DNA from: LMUY01 sp964244585
Lineage (GTDB): Bacteria > Pseudomonadota > Alphaproteobacteria > Acetobacterales > Acetobacteraceae
Length of the DNA stretch: 64,000 nt
Assembly: GCA_964244585.1 (NCBI GenBank)
Contig: CAXTJM010000013.1
Location: forward strand, 1 to 64,000
Direction: 5' to 3'
Shown: positions 48,721-57,692 of the stretch, piece after piece
How the letters are laid out: each line of letters opens with the position of its first letter
Numbering within the stretch: the first letter of the stretch is position 1
Notes under the pieces: generated by a model
What the model was told of the DNA's origin: nothing
Database searches by the model: none
The model's input: the letters and a program-made list of their open reading frames with translations, nothing else
Position numbers and translations under genes: made by a program

Positions 48721-50064
48721 ATGCAGACCGGTGCGAAGCAGGCCCAGAACCTCGTGCTGGCGTCCTTGGGCGCCGTGCTGGAATATTTCGACTTCCAGGT
48801 TTATGTCTTCGTCGCCGCGGCCATCAGCGTCGCTTTCTTCCCGCCTGGCGCCTCGGTTTGGCTGAAGCAGCTCCAGGTGTTCGGCATCTACGCCATCGGC
48901 TACCTGGTCCGCCCGGTCGCCGGCATCATCATCGCGCACTACGCCGACAAGGTCGGCCGCAAGAAGCTGTTCGTGCTCACCGTGCTGCTGATGTCCGTCC
49001 CGACCTTCCTGATGGGGGTGCTGCCGACCTATGCGCTGGTCGGGTGGCTGGCGCCGGCGGCACTTCTTGTGCTGCGCATCCTGCAGGGCTGCGCGGTCGG
49101 CGGAGAAATCCCGGGCGCGTCGGTCTTCGTCAGCGAGCATGCGCCCAGCCATCGCCTGGGCTTGTCGAGCGGCACGTTCTATGGGGTGGTGAATTGCGGG
49201 CTGCTGATGGGGGCCGGGGCTGCCGCGCTGTCCAGCCTGGTCGCCGGCCTCGACCCGGCTTTGACGTCGCTGTCCTGGCGCCTGCCCTTCGTGCTGGGCG
49301 GCCTGTTCGGGCTGATGGCGGCCTATCTGCGCCGGCACCTGGCGGAAAGCCCGATGTTCGAAAGCATCCGGCAGGAGCGCAGCCTGTCCAGGCAGACGCC
49401 ACTGGTCGTCGTGCTGCAGCGCTACCGGGTCCAGTGCATCCTGGCATTGGCGCTGGTGTTCGTGTTCTCCAGCACGAGCGGCGTCTATTTCCAATACCTG
49501 CCGACCTTCCTGGTGACGCAACTGCATTTCACCTCCTCGATCGTGTTCACCTCCAACATCGTCGGCGTGATCGCCTTCGTGCTCGGCATGCCGCTCTGGG
49601 GCATGGCGCGGGACCGTTTCGGCTGGTCGCGCACGATCGCGGCCGGCGCGGTGCTGAATGCGGCGATCTGCGTGTGGTTCTTCCACTTCGTTCCGACGCT
49701 GGGGCCGGCGGATATCAGGCTGCTCTATGCCTTCATCGTGGTGGGGCTGGGCGCCGGGTGCGTGCACGCCATGATACCGGGCCTGATCTCGTCCATGTTT
49801 CCCACGGCGATCCGGCAGAGCGGCTTCGCCCTGCCCTATAGCATCGGGACGGCCGTGTTCACCGGGCTGACGCCGCTCTTCCTGGCTTGGCTGGTTGCCG
49901 ATTACGGGCTTGCCGCGCCGATGTATCAGTATCTCGCGGCGTGCGCCGTGGCGCTGGTCATCGCCTACGTTGTCACCACCGTCCCGCATTTCCTCGGCAC
50001 GGCGGCAGCCGCCCCGGCCGGCGAAACCGCCAGCGCGACGTTGGGTGAAGGCGTGCCGCGTTGA
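48721..50064 (+). CDS. MFS transporter, metabolite:H+ symporter type
   Basis: A 447-residue twelve-helix carrier of the MHS (ProP/ShiA-like) branch. The N-terminus shows EYFDFQVYVFVAA, the loop 2-3 motif is HYADKVGRKKLF and loop 4-5 has RILQGCAVGGEIPGA. Such carriers import dicarboxylic or aromatic acids with protons. The start is ATG 48721 with AAGGGGAAA upstream; the longer frame runs through the NTF2-like gene. It completes the binding-protein/VOC/NTF2/MFS set. Confidence 0.87.
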   Translation: MQTGAKQAQNLVLASLGAVLEYFDFQVYVFVAAAISVAFFPPGASVWLKQLQVFGIYAIGYLVRPVAGIIIAHYADKVGRKKLFVLTVLLMSVPTFLMGVLPTYALVGWLAPAALLVLRILQGCAVGGEIPGASVFVSEHAPSHRLGLSSGTFYGVVNCGLLMGAGAAALSSLVAGLDPALTSLSWRLPFVLGGLFGLMAAYLRRHLAESPMFESIRQERSLSRQTPLVVVLQRYRVQCILALALVFVFSSTSGVYFQYLPTFLVTQLHFTSSIVFTSNIVGVIAFVLGMPLWGMARDRFGWSRTIAAGAVLNAAICVWFFHFVPTLGPADIRLLYAFIVVGLGAGCVHAMIPGLISSMFPTAIRQSGFALPYSIGTAVFTGLTPLFLAWLVADYGLAAPMYQYLAACAVALVIAYVVTTVPHFLGTAAAAPAGETASATLGEGVPR

Positions 50065-50162
50065 CGCAACGAACTATGGCCGCATGGCAAGGCTCGGCTG
50101 CGGACGCATATCGCGGCACGGGAACCCCGCGCGCCAGGCGCCCCGGATAGCCGGTTTGCCAC

Positions 50163-52373
50163 CTACACGCCGATCGCCGCCTTGACCCGCCCCATCGACA
50201 GCGGCAGTTCGCGAATGCGAACCTTGGCGGCATCCGCCAGCGCGTTGGCGATCGCAGCCGCCGTCGGCCCCTGCGTCGCCTCGCCCGTGCCCAGGAACGG
50301 CATGCCGGGGCGATCGATCACATGCACCTCGACCTGTTCGGGCACGGCCGGAAAGCGCAGGATCGGGTAGCCGCTCCAATCCCGGCTGGTGATGCCGCCA
50401 GGCTGGAAGCCGACCGCCTCGTAGAGTGTCCAACTGCTGGATTGCAGCAAGCCACCCGCGATCTGGTTGCCGATCCCGTCGGGGCTCACCGCCTGTCCGC
50501 TATCCACCGCGACATGCGCCCGCACGACCCGCACTGCCCCGCTCTCGTGGTCGACCGCGACCTCCATCGCCACGGCGGCGTAGGCGCCCAGGTTCTTGTA
50601 CCGGGCGAAGGCGAAGCCGCGGCCATGGCCCGGCGGCAATGCCTTGGCCGCATCCCAGCCGAATTCATGCGCCGCGCGCGTGACCACGTCCCGCGCCCGG
50701 CTGTCGGTCAGGTGCGCAAGGCGGAATGCCACCGGATCCGCCCCGGCGGCCAGCGCCAGCTCGTCCATGAAGCTTTCGATGCTGAACACGTTGGCATAGG
50801 CGCCCAGCCCACGCATCGCCGACACCCGCAACGGCATGTCGGGGATGAAATGGGAAACGACATGCGCCTGCGGCAGGTCGTATAGCGGAATGGCATTGCG
50901 GTCGCCGCCCCCCTCCGGCTGCGGGATCGGCATGGGTGGCGACGGCTGCAGCGGGGTGGCGAACGCCCAGCTCGACGCGAATCGACCGGCATTGCCGGGG
51001 CGCATGTTGTGCGTGTTGCTCCACACGCCGTATCGCCAGTCCACGATGCGGCCGCCGGTGTCCAGCGACGCCTCGACCTCGGTGATCATGGCGGGGGTGA
51101 AGGGCTCCCAGGTGTTTTCCTGTTCGCGCATCCATTGCACGCGCACCGGTTGGCCCGGTACCGCACGCGCCATCAGGGCGGCGTCCGCCGCGGCATCGTC
51201 CGCCCCATTATGCCCGTAGCAGCCGGATCCTTCGACATGGATGCAGCGCAGCTGGGCCAGCGGCATGGCCAGCAGTTCCGCCAAGGCGGCGCGGTCGGGA
51301 TAGACGCCCTGGGTGTGCGTCCAGACCGTCATCACCCCGTCCTGCAAATGCGCCACGGCGCAGGACGGCCCGATGGAGCCGTGCATGCCGTAGGGCCGCA
51401 GGTATCGCGCCTTCAGAGTGCGGGCCGCGGCCGGCTGATCCGCCTGGCGATCCAGGATCACCGTGTCGCGGGCCGGCAGCGCCCGGACCGTCGTGAAGAT
51501 CGTCGCCGGGTCGGGCAGCGCCTGGCCGCCGCTCCACTCGGCCGCCGCGGCGAGCGCCCGCATGGCGGTGATCGCCTGCCACTCCCCGCGCGCGATCACA
51601 CCGAGGTAGCTACCGTCGCGCACCACCTTGACCACGCCGGGCATGGCGGCCACCGGTGCCTCGTCCAATTTCACCAGCACGGCGCCGTAGCGGGGCGGCT
51701 GCACGGTCCTGGCGTGCAGCATGCCAGGCAACCGCAGGTCCTGCACATAAGCGGCGCCGCCCGTGACCTTGGCAGGGATGTCGATCCGCGGCACGTCGTG
51801 GCCCATGACCGTGTAATGCGCCGGGTCCTTCAGCGGCGCGCCGGGTTGCGCCAGCCGGTCCGGCGTCAGCCCCGACACCAGCTCGCCGAAGCCCAGGCTG
51901 CGTCCGTCCGGCGCGGTGACGCGTCCACCGCCTGGCACCAGAGAGTCCGCGGGCAGGCCAAGCCGAGCTGCAGCCGCCGCCACCAGAATGCCGCGCACTT
52001 CCGCCGCGGCGTTCATGATCGCCGTGCCGCTATCCTGCATGGAGTGGCTGCCGGCCGTGTAACCCTCATCCGGGGTGCGGCCGGTATCCGCAGTCACCAG
52101 CGTGATGCGGTCCGGCGTGAGGTAGAGCTGCTCCGCCGCGACCTGGACCAGCGCGGTGCGGATGCCCTGGCCCAACTCCGCCTTGCCGCTGAACACCGTC
52201 ACGGCGCCGTCCGGAGCGACCTGCACCCAGGCGGCCAGCCGCGGCTCGTCCTTCAGGCTGCCCGCAAGCCGCGGCGCGTTGGCTGGCTTGAGCTCCTGCG
52301 CCCGGGCGCCGATCGTCACCATCAGGGCGCCGGTGCCGGCCAGCAACAGGCGGCGGGAGATCATCGCGGTCAT
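50163..52373 (-). CDS. Molybdenum hydroxylase large subunit (IorB/nicotinate dehydrogenase-like)
   Basis: A 736-residue molybdopterin subunit of the xanthine-oxidase family, IorB branch. The twin-arginine signal ISRRLLLAGTGALMVTIGAR predicts a periplasmic enzyme. Cofactor-site motifs include GKAELGQGI, GSGCYGHNGADD, AMRGLGAYANVFSIESF and the catalytic Glu in GTGEATQGPTAAAIANAL. Members hydroxylate N-heterocycles or oxidise aldehydes. The ATG overlaps the stop of the 2Fe-2S subunit gene, and a triheme cytochrome c gene lies upstream, giving a complete electron chain. Confidence 0.9.
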   Translation of the reverse strand: MTAMISRRLLLAGTGALMVTIGARAQELKPANAPRLAGSLKDEPRLAAWVQVAPDGAVTVFSGKAELGQGIRTALVQVAAEQLYLTPDRITLVTADTGRTPDEGYTAGSHSMQDSGTAIMNAAAEVRGILVAAAAARLGLPADSLVPGGGRVTAPDGRSLGFGELVSGLTPDRLAQPGAPLKDPAHYTVMGHDVPRIDIPAKVTGGAAYVQDLRLPGMLHARTVQPPRYGAVLVKLDEAPVAAMPGVVKVVRDGSYLGVIARGEWQAITAMRALAAAAEWSGGQALPDPATIFTTVRALPARDTVILDRQADQPAAARTLKARYLRPYGMHGSIGPSCAVAHLQDGVMTVWTHTQGVYPDRAALAELLAMPLAQLRCIHVEGSGCYGHNGADDAAADAALMARAVPGQPVRVQWMREQENTWEPFTPAMITEVEASLDTGGRIVDWRYGVWSNTHNMRPGNAGRFASSWAFATPLQPSPPMPIPQPEGGGDRNAIPLYDLPQAHVVSHFIPDMPLRVSAMRGLGAYANVFSIESFMDELALAAGADPVAFRLAHLTDSRARDVVTRAAHEFGWDAAKALPPGHGRGFAFARYKNLGAYAAVAMEVAVDHESGAVRVVRAHVAVDSGQAVSPDGIGNQIAGGLLQSSSWTLYEAVGFQPGGITSRDWSGYPILRFPAVPEQVEVHVIDRPGMPFLGTGEATQGPTAAAIANALADAAKVRIRELPLSMGRVKAAIGV

Positions 52374-52867
52374 CCCGCCACCTCCTCGGCCACGGCAGGC
52401 AGGGCGGCGGACCGCATGGTCTCGGCAGCGCGGCGGATCGCCGCCAGGATGCGCATATGGGTGCCGCAGCGGCAGAGGTTCGGCTGCATCTGGGCGCGGA
52501 TCTGCGCCTCGGTCGGCGAGGCGGTCTTCTCCAGCAGCGCCTGCGCCCGCATGATCATCCCCGCGATGCAGTAGCCGCATTGCGCCGCCTGCTCGTCGAT
52601 GAAGGCCTGCTGCAACGCGCCCGGATGCTCCGCGGTGCCGAGCCCCTCCACCGTCTTGACCTGGCGGCCGGCCAGCACGGCGACCGGCGTCAGGCAGGAG
52701 AACACGGCGGCGCCATCCAGCATGACGGTGCAGGCACCGCATTGGCCCAGCCCGCAGCCATATTTGGCACCGTGCATGCCCAAGGTATCGCGGAGCACGT
52801 AGAGCAGGGGCGTGGCCGGGTCGACGTCCACCTCGTGCCGGGTGCCGTTCACTGTCAGTGTGATCAT
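52370..52867 (-). CDS. Molybdenum hydroxylase 2Fe-2S subunit
   Basis: A 165-residue subunit with two [2Fe-2S] clusters: plant-type ligands C38, C43, C46, C58 and the second set C97, C100, C132, C134 (CGYC and CRC). It transfers electrons from the molybdenum site to the cytochrome c. It has no leader of its own; it is probably co-exported with the large subunit. Both ends overlap their neighbours (ATGA). Confidence 0.93.
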   Translation of the reverse strand: MITLTVNGTRHEVDVDPATPLLYVLRDTLGMHGAKYGCGLGQCGACTVMLDGAAVFSCLTPVAVLAGRQVKTVEGLGTAEHPGALQQAFIDEQAAQCGYCIAGMIMRAQALLEKTASPTEAQIRAQMQPNLCRCGTHMRILAAIRRAAETMRSAALPAVAEEVAG

Positions 52868-54150
52868 GAGCGTTTGTCCTGGCGGATTTGGTGGATGTCG
52901 GCCTCTATGCCGCTCCAGGCAGGGCGGTCCGCGAAGCGGGCACGCAGATAGGTCAGCACCGCGGCGACCTGCGCGTCGGTCAACGACCCCGCAAAGCCCG
53001 GCATCCAGGGACCGCGCTCGCCGGGTCCGGGTTGCAGGCCATACAGGATCACCTGGGTCGCATTGCGCGGAGTGGGCGCCGTGACCGAACTGCCGAGTGC
53101 CAAGGACGGCCGTCCGCCCAGCATCATGGGCGCTCCGGCGCCATGGCAGCCCGCGCAGGCACCGGCGAAGATCGCCGCCCCGCCGCTGTCGGCCAGGGCC
53201 GGCGGCGGCGTTTGTGCGGCGGCTGCCCGGGCGACGACCTGTTGTTCGCGCGCCGGGTCGGGCGCGCCGGTCATGCTGGCGATGTAGCTCGCCATCGCGC
53301 GGACATCCGCCTCCGGCACGTTCGACAGGTCATGCGAGACCGATCCCATCGGGCCGGCCGCGGCGGCATGCTGGACGTCGATGCCGTGGCGCAGATAGGC
53401 ATACAGCGCGTCTGCGGTCCAGGCGATCGCTGCGGGAGAGGTGGCGGCCGTCAGTCCCGGGCCTTCCCAACCATCCGCCAGGCCGCCGGCGAACGCGTGG
53501 TCCGCCTCCTCCGCGCCCAAGGCGTTGTGCGGGGAGTGGCAGGCCTGGCAGTGGCCGAGCCCCTCCACCAGGTAGTGGCCGCGGTTCCAGGCAGCGTCCT
53601 TGGCTGGCTCGGGCTGGATCATGCCGCGGTCGAGGAACAGCAGGTTCCATCCGGCCACCATGGGGCGGATGTCCAGCGGAAAGGGCAGCCGCGTTTCCGG
53701 CGTCTTCGCCCGCACCGGCTGCCGCGTCATCAGGAAGGCGTAGAGCGCGGCGATGTCGTCGTCGGTGACGTGGGTGTAGTGGTTGTACGGGAAGGCCGGG
53801 TAGAGGAACCCGCCGGCACGGTCCACGCCGTCGTGCATGGCCCGGCGGAACGCCGCCTCGGACCATGCGCCGATGCCGGTGTCGGCGTCGGGCGTGATGT
53901 TGCTGGCATAGACCGCGCCGAACGGCGTTTCCAGGGGATTGCCACCCGCATAGGCCGCGCCATCGTGCCCGGCATGGCAGATGGCGCAATCGCCGATCGC
54001 TGCCAATTGGGCGCCCTTGACGACCAGCGCCGGGTCGAACGCGGCGTGCGTCGCGACGCGCGGGATGGCGGGCCGCCAAACCAGGATGCCGGCCGCCACG
54101 GCGACGACCGCCAGTCCCGCTGCCCCGATCGTCGTGCCCCGCCACGTCAT
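52864..54150 (-). CDS. Membrane-anchored triheme cytochrome c
   Basis: A 428-residue c-type cytochrome with three CxxCH sites (CAICH near 55, CQACH near the middle, CAGCH in the last third). The N-terminal hydrophobic segment (residues 8-25) anchors or exports it. It belongs to the cytochrome subunits of periplasmic alcohol and aldehyde or nicotinate dehydrogenases and should pass electrons from the molybdenum hydroxylase to the respiratory chain. It is the first gene of this three-gene operon. Confidence 0.92.
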   Translation of the reverse strand: MTWRGTTIGAAGLAVVAVAAGILVWRPAIPRVATHAAFDPALVVKGAQLAAIGDCAICHAGHDGAAYAGGNPLETPFGAVYASNITPDADTGIGAWSEAAFRRAMHDGVDRAGGFLYPAFPYNHYTHVTDDDIAALYAFLMTRQPVRAKTPETRLPFPLDIRPMVAGWNLLFLDRGMIQPEPAKDAAWNRGHYLVEGLGHCQACHSPHNALGAEEADHAFAGGLADGWEGPGLTAATSPAAIAWTADALYAYLRHGIDVQHAAAAGPMGSVSHDLSNVPEADVRAMASYIASMTGAPDPAREQQVVARAAAAQTPPPALADSGGAAIFAGACAGCHGAGAPMMLGGRPSLALGSSVTAPTPRNATQVILYGLQPGPGERGPWMPGFAGSLTDAQVAAVLTYLRARFADRPAWSGIEADIHQIRQDKRS

Positions 54151-54165
54151 GGCACGACCCTAGAC

Positions 54166-54176
54166 TTGTGCGACAA
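54166..54176. promoter_or_regulatory. Candidate GntR/FCD operator TTGTGCGACAA
   Basis: TTGT-GCG-ACAA fits the TNGTNNNACNA consensus of FCD-type GntR regulators exactly. It lies 16 nt upstream of the cytochrome c start (54150), where a repressor could block the molybdenum hydroxylase operon. No GntR gene is adjacent; the regulators at 9825 and 45252 are candidates. Confidence 0.4.
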
Positions 54177-54519
54177 AAGCCTCATCACACTTTCTCCCGA
54201 CGCGAGTGAGCCCGCTCCCCCCTTTACCATGCCGCAGGCGGCCGACCCAGGCGCCGGACAAAAAATCTATTTGAGCGGGTCAAGTCTATCATAACCTAAG
54301 TGCCTCGAGCCCGTGGCCTTGGTTGGGTCGTCCGTCTTCGGCCGCGTTGTCACTGGACGCACGTCAATAGGGCTGTCCTAAAAGACCTGGATCGTTTGCA
54401 ATACCGCCGGCGAGGGCAATCTTGTCAGCAGGCGTAGCCTATGTCTTGATGCGGTGACACGGCACTGCAGCGCTGGAGCATCTACGTTTCCCGCGCCACG
54501 AGAATCCGAAGGGAAGCGA
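54177..54519. other. Non-coding gap before the GST gene
   Basis: About 340 bases without a convincing gene, with lower GC than the flanks (for example CAAGTCTATCATAACCTAAG). It must hold promoters for the cytochrome c gene and the GST gene. I see no clear transposase fragment or long repeat, though the composition shift could mark an old junction. Confidence 0.45.
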
Positions 54520-55473
54520 ATGGACCAGGCGCTAGACGTGATGGTTGACACCGTTCGCCACGATCTCGGTGGCAGCCCAGGTGTGTCTGAACCCCCGCCG
54601 CGATTCGAGTTGTTCCACGCGCCCAACTCCATCTGTTCGCAGAAAGTCCGGACTGTACTGGCGTACCACCGCATCCCACACGCGGCGCATACCGTCAACA
54701 TCTTCGCCGGCCAAACCTACCTGCCCAGCTACGTGCGGCTGCGCCTGCTCGGCTGCGCCCGGTTGGCCATGCCGTTGGCCGCGACGCATAGCGGCAGCAC
54801 GTCGGCCAGCCAGGGCGGCTGCGATGCGGCCGTGGTTCCGACGCTGGTCGATTGGACGACCGGGGAGGTCGTCGTCGATTCCAAGCGGATCTGCCTATAC
54901 CTCGACACGGCGCATGGCGGCCCGAACACGCTGATGCCGCCCGCGTTGGCGGATGCCATCGAGCGGGAATTGTCCATCGTCGACAACCTGCCCAATTACC
55001 AGATGCTCATGGGCAAGGCGCCGCAGGCGGATGGTGGCGCACCTGCCCGCGGCGGCGGAAACGGCCCGGGCTTCTCGCTGAAGAAGGTCGAGCGATGCGA
55101 CGGGTATTTGGCCCAGTTCGCCGACGACGAGGCGCTCGTGCAGGCCTACACCGCCAAGCGCGCCAAGGAGATGGATGCCGCCAACACGCTGTTCTCGCCG
55201 GACGCGATGCGCAGCGCCTATCTCGCCGCCGAGACAGAGTGCCGCAACCTGGACGACAGGCTGGGCGCCAGCGGCGCTCCCTGGTTGTTCGGGCAGACCG
55301 CCACCATGGCCGACCTGTTCTGGATGGTCGAGTTGCTGCGCATGAAGAACATGGGCGCGGCGGGCTTCTGGGAAGCCGGCCGGCTGCCGCGCGTGGCCCG
55401 GTTCGTCAGCGACGCCGAGGCGTTGCCGGCAATCCGCACGGCCATCCTCGACTGGCCGGGCGCCCTGTTCTGA
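54520..55473 (+). CDS. GST-family protein, PcpC/LinD-like (reductive dehalogenase type)
   Basis: A 317-residue glutathione transferase homologue. The thioredoxin-like domain has LFHAPNSICSQKVRTVLAYH; Cys39 in SICS matches the catalytic cysteine of tetrachlorohydroquinone reductive dehalogenase PcpC. The C-terminal helical domain contains ATMADLFWMVELLRMKNMG, again close to PcpC. An insertion of about 35 residues separates the first helices and the VVPTLVDW strand. The start is ATG 54520 with AAGGGAAG upstream. Neighbouring FAD monooxygenase, VOC and hydrolase genes fit halo- or hydroxy-aromatic breakdown; isomerase or ether-cleaving roles are also possible. Confidence 0.8.
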   Translation: MDQALDVMVDTVRHDLGGSPGVSEPPPRFELFHAPNSICSQKVRTVLAYHRIPHAAHTVNIFAGQTYLPSYVRLRLLGCARLAMPLAATHSGSTSASQGGCDAAVVPTLVDWTTGEVVVDSKRICLYLDTAHGGPNTLMPPALADAIERELSIVDNLPNYQMLMGKAPQADGGAPARGGGNGPGFSLKKVERCDGYLAQFADDEALVQAYTAKRAKEMDAANTLFSPDAMRSAYLAAETECRNLDDRLGASGAPWLFGQTATMADLFWMVELLRMKNMGAAGFWEAGRLPRVARFVSDAEALPAIRTAILDWPGALF

Positions 55474-55514
55474 TCAAGCAGCCCCGCCCGTGCGCCATCC
55501 GCGTTCCGCCGTTG

Positions 55515-56750
55515 TCAGGCGACCGTGGCGTCCGGACGTTTGTAGGCGGGCATGGCCAAGGCCAGCAGCGCTATCACCACGCTCGTGGCTGCGCACAGCA
55601 ACGCGCCGGGTTGGTAGCTGCCGAACCGGTCGAAGCCCGCGCTGGCCAGTAGCGGTCCGGTGCCGGACCCGACGATGAAGATGCCGAACGCCAGGCCGTA
55701 AAGCCGGCCAAAAACGGCATTGCTGAAGTAGCGGCGCACGAAGAACGCCGTGAAATCCACCTCCGCCCCGACAACCGCGCCGAGCAGCGCCGCCATGCCA
55801 TAGGCGGACGCGGCGCCCTCGCCAAAGGCCAGCAGCAGGAACGCGGCCGTCGCGATAAGGGCCACACCTGCCACGACATATGGCGCATGGAAGCGATCCA
55901 TGATCCAGCCGATTCCGCCGCGGCCCGCGATCGCGACCAGGCCGGTGATGCCGGCGAGTTGCGCGGCGCCCTGTGGCGAGAAGCCACGGCCCATCATGAT
56001 GGGAACCATGTTCACCAGCGTGCCGATCGACACGATCCCGAGCAACAGGAAGATGATGCACATCAGCACGAAGGCCCGTGTGGTGACCAGGGGTGCGATC
56101 GATGTCACGGCCTTGGCACTGCGTCCCGGAACCGGCGCCTTGATCCCTTGCGTGGCGACGAGGGCGGCCGGCAAGGTGAACAGGAACGTCAGGCCGCCCA
56201 GTGCGGCGTAGGCACTCCGCCAGCCAAGGTTCAGGGCCAGGAACTGCGCGAGCGGCGGCAGGACGGCGGCGCCGATGCCGACACCCATCAGCGCCAGGCC
56301 GAGCGACAGGCCGAGGTGGTGATTGAACTTCCGCACGAGCACGGCCGAATAGCCGATCGGCGACGCCCCGCCCGAGGTGAAGGAGATCGCCGCGAAGATG
56401 AAGTAGTAGTGCCACAGGTTCGGTGTGAGCAGCGCGAGGGATGCGACCAGGGCCGACAGGCAGATCACCGAGGGCAATAGCACGCTGCGGGGTCCGAAGC
56501 GGTCGATCAGCAGGCCCCAGACCGGAGAGGACAGTGCGAAGGTGTACTGCGACACGGCCAGGGCGCCCGAGAGCTGCGTACGGCTCCAGCCGAACTCCGC
56601 GTTCAACGGGCGGACGAACACGCCGAAGGTGTAGAGCAGCAAGGTTCCGAGTGAAAAGGTAAGGCCGACCGTGGCCGCAGCGACGACGCCCCAGCTCCGA
56701 TCCATCACCGGCACGTCGCTGGTCACGGGCATAGCGAGATCGTAGGCCAT
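55515..56750 (-). CDS. MFS transporter, monocarboxylate/oxalate type
   Basis: A 411-residue carrier with twelve predicted helices. It opens with WGVVAAATVGLTFSLGTLLL and has LIDRFGPRSVLLPSVICLSA in loop 2-3, typical of the MCT-like branch (OFA/oxalate-formate antiporter group). It would move a carboxylate across the inner membrane. ATG 56750 is used; ATG 56732 is an alternative. It converges with the GST gene and is divergent from the VOC gene. Confidence 0.87.
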   Translation of the reverse strand: MAYDLAMPVTSDVPVMDRSWGVVAAATVGLTFSLGTLLLYTFGVFVRPLNAEFGWSRTQLSGALAVSQYTFALSSPVWGLLIDRFGPRSVLLPSVICLSALVASLALLTPNLWHYYFIFAAISFTSGGASPIGYSAVLVRKFNHHLGLSLGLALMGVGIGAAVLPPLAQFLALNLGWRSAYAALGGLTFLFTLPAALVATQGIKAPVPGRSAKAVTSIAPLVTTRAFVLMCIIFLLLGIVSIGTLVNMVPIMMGRGFSPQGAAQLAGITGLVAIAGRGGIGWIMDRFHAPYVVAGVALIATAAFLLLAFGEGAASAYGMAALLGAVVGAEVDFTAFFVRRYFSNAVFGRLYGLAFGIFIVGSGTGPLLASAGFDRFGSYQPGALLCAATSVVIALLALAMPAYKRPDATVA

Positions 56751-57075
56751 TCGGCTCGTTCCTCTCCGTCATTACTGGCCAGGATGCCGCGACGTGCATG
56801 GCCCATTCTTGTCGCGAATGAAGTGCGGCGTCTCCCATTGGCCGAGTTGGCTCGGTTCGTCGGGCGACCCTGCGGGAGCCGCCCGGCATGAGGAAGATGG
56901 GAAATTTCAAGAGGTGATGCGTTGGCGGCATCCGGCCAACCGTCGGCTCCGGTCCGTTTGCGATGCGCAGTATGCATCTCCTGCCGATTTTCCCGATCTT
57001 TACCGCATCGGGGCTTGGGCTACAGTCTACCGAACCGGTCGGCGTCGCTGCCAGCGGGCAAGAAAAGGGGGAACC
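56751..57075. other. Intergenic region between the MFS and VOC genes
   Basis: About 325 bases between two divergent genes with no convincing protein-coding gene. It holds the GATG-N9-CATC LysR-type box (56962-56978) and the ribosome binding site AAGGGGGA before the VOC start. Promoters for both genes must lie here. Confidence 0.5.
56962..56978 (+). promoter_or_regulatory. Candidate LysR box, GATG-N9-CATC
   Basis: GATG (56962-56965), nine bases, CATC (56975-56978): an interrupted palindrome containing T-N11-A, about 100 nt upstream of the VOC start. The same GATG-N9-CATC pattern lies between the LysR gene and the FAD monooxygenase gene at 61500-61516. It is likely bound by the LysR at 60551-61486. 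Confidence 0.45.
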
Positions 57076-57657
57076 ATGCCGGAGGTCATCAAGCCAGCCT
57101 TCCACCACGTCACCATCAAGACCAGCCGCTTGCGGGAGATGGTGGACTGGTACGGCACGGTGGTCGGCGCCGAGGTGAACTTCCAGGACGACTGCAATGC
57201 CTGGATGACGAATGACGAGGCGAACCACCGCGTCGCGTTCCTGTCCGTGCCCGGCCTGGCCGACGATGCCGACAAGGTCAAGCACAACGGCATGCATCAC
57301 AGCGCATTCGAGTACGCCAGCTTTGCCGACCTGATGTCGTCCTACGACCGGTTGAAGGGCGTGGGCATCCTGCCGGCCTTTTCCCTGGATCACGGGCTGA
57401 CGATCTCGCTCTACTACGAGGATCCGGAGGGCAATTACGTCGAGTTGCAAAGCGACAATTTCAGCGACTGGCAGCAATCGGGCGCCTGGATGCGCACGTC
57501 GCCGGATTTCCGGTCCAACCCAATCGGCACGTTCTTCGACCCGGAGCAGGTCTGGATGGCGCATCTCGACGGCCAGCCCTTCGCGGCATTGCAGCCCGCC
57601 ATCCGTGCCGGCAAGTTCCTGCCGGACCCGCTGCCCAGCATGGGCCTGCCGGTCTGA
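57076..57657 (+). CDS. VOC-family protein, extradiol-dioxygenase-like
   Basis: A 193-residue single-module vicinal-oxygen-chelate protein. Probable metal ligands are His11 (FHHVTIKT), His in GMHHSAFEY and Glu in GNYVELQSD, the 2-His-1-Glu set of ring-cleavage dioxygenases. A C-terminal tail (RSNPIGTFFDPEQVW) is typical of biphenyl-diol-dioxygenase-like members. The start is ATG 57076 with AAGGGGGA upstream; the frame extends back to 56794 without support. It is followed by an NTF2-like gene, repeating the arrangement at 47121-48709. Confidence 0.83.
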   Translation: MPEVIKPAFHHVTIKTSRLREMVDWYGTVVGAEVNFQDDCNAWMTNDEANHRVAFLSVPGLADDADKVKHNGMHHSAFEYASFADLMSSYDRLKGVGILPAFSLDHGLTISLYYEDPEGNYVELQSDNFSDWQQSGAWMRTSPDFRSNPIGTFFDPEQVWMAHLDGQPFAALQPAIRAGKFLPDPLPSMGLPV

Positions 57658-57692
57658 ACAGCACCCTTCGTCCGGCACAGGAGGCGAGCATC

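Noticed and set aside
54177..54519. Possible insertion-sequence remnant in the lower-GC gap.
   Set aside because: No inverted terminal repeats, target duplication or transposase fragment could be found by eye.
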